Source: JBCDHN01 sp964351855
GTDB taxonomy: Bacteria; Verrucomicrobiota; Verrucomicrobiia; Verrucomicrobiales; DEV007
Direction of reading: 5' to 3'
Length of the DNA: 64,000 nucleotides
Assembly (NCBI GenBank): GCA_964351855.1
Contig: CAYGQD010000001.1
Span: 49,138 to 113,137 of the forward strand
A model generated the notes under the pieces. That model saw nothing but the letters and a program-made list of their open reading frames with translations, ran no database searches and was not told the origin of the DNA. The position numbers and the translations under genes are program-made. This document shows, in pieces, positions 59,201-64,000 of the stretch. How positions within the stretch are numbered: position 1 is the first letter of the stretch; each line of letters opens with the position of its first letter.

Positions 59201-62200
59201 TGACCATTGACACGGTCACCACGATCCTTAATCAGACCGGCAACCTCGATGGCAATCCGGCCTTGATCCAACTGCAGCGCTACGGCCATTCCGTGGCAGT
59301 GGACGGGGATCTCCTCGTAGTGGGTTCCGATGACACTGGCGGCAACTCCGCAGTGCTCGTCTATGAACGCAACTCGGGAACCGGCCAGTGGGAATTCATC
59401 GACTCCATCGCGGATCCGGATGGCGAGAATTCCAACGACGAGTTCGGTTTCTCAGTGGCTGTGGATGAGGCCACCCAAACGATCGTCATCGGTGCTTACC
59501 TGGAAGATCAGGGAGGTACTAATGCCGGAGGGGTCTACGTCTTCCGGGATGGCGACGGCGATAACGACTGGACTCTGAGCCAGGAGTTCGATAGCCGGGA
59601 CGCCTCGCTCATCGGCATCGACAACAACGATCAGTTGGGCATCTCTGTGGCGATCGACAATGATGGCGCAGGCAACCTCCGGATTGTCGCCGGAGCCTAT
59701 GTCGCGGATCTACTTAACGAGGCCACCGGAACTGATGGTGCCAACGTTGGTGCGGTTTACGTTTTCAAGGACACGAGCGGTCCCACCGACGGATCGAATT
59801 TCGAACTGGAGCAGATTCTGCAACCGGAGACCTTGGCGGACCGGAACAATAACGATTACTTCGGTCGCGGTGTGGCCATCGAGGGCGGATACATCGTCGG
59901 ATTGGCCGAACGCGATGACGAGGCACCCTTCACCGATTCGGGTGCCGCTTACGTCTTCAACCGGGACGACAGTGCGTCTCATGCCACCATTGAGATAGAT
60001 GTGGCCGGGACGGTCACGGCGGATTCCGGTCTGCGCTTCTCCTCGAAGGGAGGAGTCAACAACGATCTGAGCATCCAATACGTTGCCGGGGCCACGACCC
60101 AGGTCCAGTCAGTCGCGCTCAACGGCGCCACGGGCCTCACGGAGATCGTGATTGAACTCGGAACCGGAGCCTTGGCCAATGACGTGATTTCTGCGATCAC
60201 GAACAGCGCTTCCACGGCCAATGACGCCGATGCTCTTATTTCAGCTGCCGCGTTTAGCGGCGATGGAACAGGGGTCGTGGCGGCGACCAATGCGATCCGG
60301 TTCGGCCAATGGACGCAGAGCGCCAAGCTGCTCAACACCTCTTCCATCGCGAACAATGACCGGCCCGGGAACGTGGCCATCACGACCACCAGCGGCCCCG
60401 GAGGAAATCAAGCGAGGGTCGTCCTCGGCAACAGCACGGCGGACTTCAACGGTACTAACGCCGGCGTTGCCCTCGTCTTCGCCGAAATCAGTCCGGGTAC
60501 CTGGGCACTGGAGGACGTCTTCCAGTCCGACCTCATCGCGGCGGACGACCGCTTCGGCATCGAGGTCGATATTCTCGGTGACACCATTCTGGTCGGCGCT
60601 TTTGCCGACGATGAAGGCGCTGAGCCGAACCGCGGCTCAGCTTACATCTTCGAAATTGACGATTCCCAGGCCAGCGCTCTGATCCTGGGCGACGCCGGCA
60701 ACCGTAGCGTGCGGGTGTATGCGGCCGACACGGCGGCCATCGGCAACGTGACCATCGAACTTAAAGATCCCGGCGCTTTGACCGCAAGCACCACCGCAAT
60801 CGCCAATGGTCTGAACATCGAGGTGACTTTGGCCCACGACGGCACCAACATTACCGCTACAGCCGCAGATGTTGCCGCCGCAATCAACAACCCGCCCATC
60901 ACCGTGGACCTGACCGGTCAAAGCGGAGGAAGTTCCGTTCTCATCTCCGCAGAAACGCCCTCCGCCAATAACGGCAAGTCTTTGGGAACCGGAACCAACA
61001 CCATTTCTGCAGCCATGGTGGGGACCCATGCCATGACCACTCACTGGGTCCAGCGTGCTCACCTTGAGCCGGATGTCAGCTCCCTCAATGACAGGGGCCA
61101 GTTCGGCCGCGGCGTAGCTCTGGGAGCCGATCCGGGTGATTCCACCAACTTGCGCTTCATTGTGGGCGAACCTCTTCGGGATACCTTCCTTCCAGGCTCT
61201 TCCATCACGGTGAACGGGGTTTCGGAAGAAGTGAAACTCGGGGAATTCGGCGGGGCTTACGTCTTTGAGGGTTCCACAACCGATCTCACGAGCACGACCG
61301 CTCTGCAGACCCTGGTTCAGCCTGAGGACAGTGCCGGAGACCATCTGACCCGCTTCACCAGTATCAACGAATACGGGATGCAGATCGACATCGCCGGAGA
61401 CATCGCGGTGGTAGGTGCGCCCGGCGGCGGCGGGCAGAGTCAGCAGGAAGGCGGCGTCATCGGCGAGTCCAACGGTGACGTCTATGTTTTCCAGCGCGAC
61501 ACCCGGGGCACCGCGGACACCAGCGACGACACCTGGGCTCTGCTACAAACCCTGCAGGCGGTCAACGAGCCGGGAGCCAGCGACGACTTCGGTCGGGACG
61601 TGGCCATTTCCGAGGACGGTTCCACCATCGTGGTCGGGGCTCCATTTTTGGACGACGACGGAACCAGATTGGATATCGGCGCGGTTTATGTTTTCGAGCG
61701 TCGGCCGGATGGGACCTACGACCAGGCCGCTTTCTTCCACTTTGACGCAGGAATTGTGGACGTCACCAACGAGAACAATCAGTTGGGTTATAATCTGGAT
61801 ATCAGCGGGGACGGTTCGCGGATCGTGGCGGGTGCTTACACCGAAGATTTCGGTGGAGCTAACGCCTCCGGTGCGGTTTATGTCATCGATCGACCCGGAG
61901 ACTTCGGAACCTGGCTAAGTCCGGGGAGTGTGAATTACAATAGCCTCGCGGCAGCCGGGATGACTCGTGTGACCCCGAGCGACACGGCCCTGAACAGCAA
62001 CTTCGGCCGGGATGTCACCATCAGCGGGGACGGCAATCGCCTTATTGTGGGTGCCTTCAACGATGACACCAACGGAACCAATTCTGGTGAAATTTACATT
62101 TATGATCTGTCGGACGCCAATCCGTCAAACTGGGCGGCTACCGAGACCACCCTCTTCCCGGGTACCGCTCCAGGTGGCAGCAGCGGCGCTGCCGCCAACG

Positions 62201-64000
62201 ACCGGATCGGTCTGCGCCTGGAAGTGAGCCAGGACTCGGGCGAATGGCTCGTGGTCAGTGCCGACTTGGACGACGACAACGGAACCGATGCGGGAGCGGT
62301 TTACGTCTATCGTTGGGACACTGGCGCTTACGTGCTCCAGCAGAAATTGACCGCCGCGGGCACCGGCACCCCCCTCACCAATGCTGAGTTCGGCCGTGCT
62401 GTGGCAGTCAACGAGAATGGTACCCTGATCGCCGTGGGCGCCCGGGTTTCCGATGATCTCGGTGCGGACGTGGGAGCCCTCTACCTCTTCGAGCGGGACG
62501 ATACTCAGGCGGTTGGCGAACAATGGATCCTGCGCGATGGACCGATTCTCGACGAGGCTCGGGACGCCGACAGCGCAAGCGATCAATTCGGGCGCGCGGT
62601 CTCCGTGTCCGGGAACACGGTGATCGCCGCCGGGATCAACATCGAACGGACCCTGAATACCGGGCAGCAGGTGCGCAACTCCGGGTCTGTGGCGGTCTAC
62701 GAGGTGACCGGGCGGAACGCCTCCACCGTCGAGGTCCAATCCGGCGGATTCAGCGCGATCACCAACACGACCAATGGCGGCCGCTCCAGCAACGGTGCCC
62801 TCAGTGTCGATGCCAACGGGCTCATCGCCTTCGATCCGGGCACCGACTTCCAGGATCTGGCTCCGGGCGAGAGCGAAGTCCTCACCTTCACCTACACCCT
62901 GGAGGACACCGCGACCGGCGCCACCGAGACGGGCAACGCCACGATCACCGTCAAGGGTCTCAACGACGTCCTCGATGCCATCGATGACCCGACGACCCAA
63001 CCTTCCGGTTATGCCACGAACGAGGACGCGATCCTCAATAACACCGACCCCGCCACCACCGGAGTTTTGGCCAACGAGGAAGATCCGGAGGGCGACTCTG
63101 CCACCGTCACCGCGGTCAACGGCAACGCGGCCGATGTGGGCGTGGAAGTGACGCTCGCTTCGGGCGCGAAATTGACCGTCAACGCGAACGGAACGTTCGC
63201 CTACGATCCCACCGGCGTGGCCGCCTACGATGCTTTGGCCGTGGGTCAATCCGCCCAGGAAACCTTTACCTACACCGCCACGGAAGACACCGTGGTCAAT
63301 GCTGACGGGAATTTCCGAGTCGAAGCCTTTAACATCACTTCCCCGACCGGAACGGTTGGGGAAGGAGCCAACGGTCTCGGTAGTCTCGCCGAGAGCATCA
63401 CCCTCTGGGATCACCTAGATAGCCTGGCAGAGAGCAACCGGGCCGGGATTCAGCAGATTCTCGCGGACGTCTACAACGTCGACCACTATTACACCGGCAC
63501 CAGCGGTGAGGTCAATTTCGGTGACAACGCGGATTTCACGCCGAACACCCCCTTTGCCGATGTCTTCGGCAGCGATGTGGGGCTGGGGGGCACGAACTAC
63601 GCCGTCCGCGCGGTGTCTTACCTGACCTTCAATGTGGCAGGGACCTACACCATCGCCGCCGGATCCGACGACGGCCGCCGCGTGACCTACAACGCGGTCG
63701 AATTGGCCAGCGGTTCTCCCTTCGGGGCGATTACCTTCGGCGGGCAAATCGATGCTTCTTCCGCCAACTCGGCGCAGTTCGGTGTCGGATCGGCTCACCG
63801 ATTCACCACAGCCACCTTCGACGTGGCTGCCGGAGATGTGATTGAGATGGAGACGCTCTTCTACCAGGGCGGAGGCGGGAATTCCCAGGAGATCGTCATC
63901 GCTTCCGGCACGGAAACGGCCAGCGCCGCCCGTGTTTTGGATACTCCGGCCAACTTCGTCCTGCTCGAAAACGACGTCTTGAGCAACGCCGTCAGTCTCT
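56293..64000 (+). CDS. Second giant LEPR-XLL protein with metalloprotease-like domain and FG-GAP repeats (runs off right edge)
   Basis: Open through the window end: 2,569 codons seen, no stop. The LEPR-XLL motif is EQLEPRILYSAAP (residues 37-49), then an acidic linker, then a matrixin-like HEQAHVLGLDD (224-234), the same plan as the gene at 23358. From about residue 300 to 1000 there are repeated beta domains (GITLEEGGSYMVFANSHF type). About 14 FG-GAP-like repeats follow (59.3-62.7 kb; for example DEFGFSVAVDEATQTIVIGA, DDFGRDVAISEDGSTIVVGA, AEFGRAVAVNENGTLIAVGA), enough for two seven-bladed propellers. VCBS/cadherin-like domains (62.7-63.3 kb, NEDAILNNTDPATTGVLANE) and a PA14-like region (63.3-63.9 kb, FNVAGTYTIAAGSDDGRRVT) close the visible part. 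Likely exported and involved in adhesion or polymer binding. Confidence 0.85.
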   Translation, partial: MKTQPDDQTPDKSLLERLLLRDNESLASPGKRDMLAEQLEPRILYSAAPVDAEAAPAAEEAPTAEQAPAASPTSEVQTEAVAPPDEVSDQATETIDLDQEVVVLADEPLETGESASEPAPTELTEADLQKVADAAAQRWTETGLSAEQILALDSIDYRIADLAFNQLGAAEGNTVTIDVDAAGRGWFIDSTPLQDEEFIGTGTFLVAADPSLEDRMDLLTVLMHEQAHVLGLDDSNSSSDLLFSVINDGERRLPAEGQADGAVAGSVVGEHYLAASGTPGDVLVYTVSTVGQPGDTLASGESLVHSFDNQVVASANNSQEVSGSEINLTAGHHLVLYNARFDQSGWISNNTENRMEANSYLTLDGAELAIGQSQGFIRTQSGSDELITAGGGIVNVNSATGQTLQLNTVRTDDSTYNGTATENPDLLLNRTTATGIQVIKLNDAYDYLSLDGGTTADGTTVSTSFENVTYTGVNELDGGYTFNPTTGEITLEEGGSYMVFANSHFDGVTDRTTFSQRLALDGTEVEGTRTTVYLRDAQDTESGAASIGTMIEASAGDVLNVQVAWGGSGVSLDLTGSKSGLTIVRLPAEAADAIRLTDSTGQNLNTGNTSNEASPNTAPVTFENTVGTTGSSFSHSGTTGSGTAEVTVTAANPTDTFLFFHSSYVENPSTARITPNTGLEVNGGEILDYGQSARYNRDDNSGGTPGNHVSGNWGGAVLNLATGDQVNMVSGALAAGGSTPTNTVALQGINLTSVLSAYQLTANSGLILEPGGSEVTLTGANLGASEASTFTLTAIDAGAGILTIGGSAAALGSNDTFTTADIAAGNVTFTPVGSLGSGSFSFDALDDATGTKSESGRFDIDLFVPINTVFELPSVVRNQVSATDGVFSGSAAPGLVVQERAFTSANGARVEISSDGSFVYWAANGFEGTDTFEYAITAPSGAFFTDTITVIAGASVAQDVSGVTDEDTALTIDTVTTILNQTGNLDGNPALIQLQRYGHSVAVDGDLLVVGSDDTGGNSAVLVYERNSGTGQWEFIDSIADPDGENSNDEFGFSVAVDEATQTIVIGAYLEDQGGTNAGGVYVFRDGDGDNDWTLSQEFDSRDASLIGIDNNDQLGISVAIDNDGAGNLRIVAGAYVADLLNEATGTDGANVGAVYVFKDTSGPTDGSNFELEQILQPETLADRNNNDYFGRGVAIEGGYIVGLAERDDEAPFTDSGAAYVFNRDDSASHATIEIDVAGTVTADSGLRFSSKGGVNNDLSIQYVAGATTQVQSVALNGATGLTEIVIELGTGALANDVISAITNSASTANDADALISAAAFSGDGTGVVAATNAIRFGQWTQSAKLLNTSSIANNDRPGNVAITTTSGPGGNQARVVLGNSTADFNGTNAGVALVFAEISPGTWALEDVFQSDLIAADDRFGIEVDILGDTILVGAFADDEGAEPNRGSAYIFEIDDSQASALILGDAGNRSVRVYAADTAAIGNVTIELKDPGALTASTTAIANGLNIEVTLAHDGTNITATAADVAAAINNPPITVDLTGQSGGSSVLISAETPSANNGKSLGTGTNTISAAMVGTHAMTTHWVQRAHLEPDVSSLNDRGQFGRGVALGADPGDSTNLRFIVGEPLRDTFLPGSSITVNGVSEEVKLGEFGGAYVFEGSTTDLTSTTALQTLVQPEDSAGDHLTRFTSINEYGMQIDIAGDIAVVGAPGGGGQSQQEGGVIGESNGDVYVFQRDTRGTADTSDDTWALLQTLQAVNEPGASDDFGRDVAISEDGSTIVVGAPFLDDDGTRLDIGAVYVFERRPDGTYDQAAFFHFDAGIVDVTNENNQLGYNLDISGDGSRIVAGAYTEDFGGANASGAVYVIDRPGDFGTWLSPGSVNYNSLAAAGMTRVTPSDTALNSNFGRDVTISGDGNRLIVGAFNDDTNGTNSGEIYIYDLSDANPSNWAATETTLFPGTAPGGSSGAAANDRIGLRLEVSQDSGEWLVVSADLDDDNGTDAGAVYVYRWDTGAYVLQQKLTAAGTGTPLTNAEFGRAVAVNENGTLIAVGARVSDDLGADVGALYLFERDDTQAVGEQWILRDGPILDEARDADSASDQFGRAVSVSGNTVIAAGINIERTLNTGQQVRNSGSVAVYEVTGRNASTVEVQSGGFSAITNTTNGGRSSNGALSVDANGLIAFDPGTDFQDLAPGESEVLTFTYTLEDTATGATETGNATITVKGLNDVLDAIDDPTTQPSGYATNEDAILNNTDPATTGVLANEEDPEGDSATVTAVNGNAADVGVEVTLASGAKLTVNANGTFAYDPTGVAAYDALAVGQSAQETFTYTATEDTVVNADGNFRVEAFNITSPTGTVGEGANGLGSLAESITLWDHLDSLAESNRAGIQQILADVYNVDHYYTGTSGEVNFGDNADFTPNTPFADVFGSDVGLGGTNYAVRAVSYLTFNVAGTYTIAAGSDDGRRVTYNAVELASGSPFGAITFGGQIDASSANSAQFGVGSAHRFTTATFDVAAGDVIEMETLFYQGGGGNSQEIVIASGTETASAARVLDTPANFVLLENDVLSNAVSL

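Overview
The window looks like a chromosomal segment (one 100-N assembly gap) from a bacterium of the Planctomycetota-Verrucomicrobiota group, most likely Verrucomicrobiota. Two gigantic surface or secreted proteins begin with the LEPR-XLL motif (EQLEPRILYSAAPV); the first is full of autotransporter-associated beta-strand repeats. Between and beside them lie families typical of this group: a planctomycete-type cytochrome c/DUF1549/DUF1553 protein, a sulfatase and a Tat-exported DUF1501 protein. The taxonomic call is an inference from family content.

The left 22.5 kb is a patchwork accessory region. In order: a 5'-truncated KAP-type NTPase running off the left edge; a tyrosine recombinase and a small HTH protein; a leftward operon for a TauABC/SsuABC-like ABC importer plus a membrane protein (2.3-6.1 kb); a divergent pair made of a GHKL-ATPase protein and a receiver-AAA+ protein that resembles an NtrC activator but lacks GAFTGA and the Fis domain (6.4-10.1 kb); a plasmid-like partition block (ParA, a coupled partner, a second decapitated ParA, a ribbon-helix-helix protein) next to a cluster of inverted operator-like repeats (10.5-12.9 kb); then a defence-island-like stretch with an HsdM C-terminal remnant, a membrane-anchored HNH protein and a PHP-ATPase with a small overlapping partner (12.8-16.6 kb). 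A tRNA-Tyr 3' half with its own terminator marks a genomic-island attachment site at 17.0-17.15 kb. It is followed by a frameshifted integrase, a cut methyltransferase, a DeoR-like regulator with a divergent small gene, an integrase tail, an IS3-family remnant and an intact second integrase (17.2-22.5 kb).

The right 41 kb is dominated by two LEPR-XLL genes. The first (23.4-46.1 kb, about 7,540 residues if the gap is closed through a 28-bp overlap) carries a matrixin-like HEQGHxLGLxD domain, beta-strand repeats, several Ig-like families, choice-of-anchor-D and Calx-beta-like domains. The second (from 56.3 kb, cut by the right edge) has the same N-terminal plan followed by about 14 FG-GAP-like repeats, VCBS-like domains and a PA14-like segment. 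Each is preceded by a small reading frame ending in the same conserved SYLRLFGGSS peptide.

Between them are a leftward cluster (GH113-like glycosidase, VOC protein, small zinc-ribbon membrane protein, secreted secretin-N-like protein) and a rightward cytochrome c-DUF1549/DUF1553, sulfatase, DUF1501 operon. This suggests breakdown of sulfated or mannose-containing polysaccharide at the cell surface. Two inverted-repeat (MITE-like) elements sit in this part, one of them apparently encoding the signal peptide of the sulfatase.
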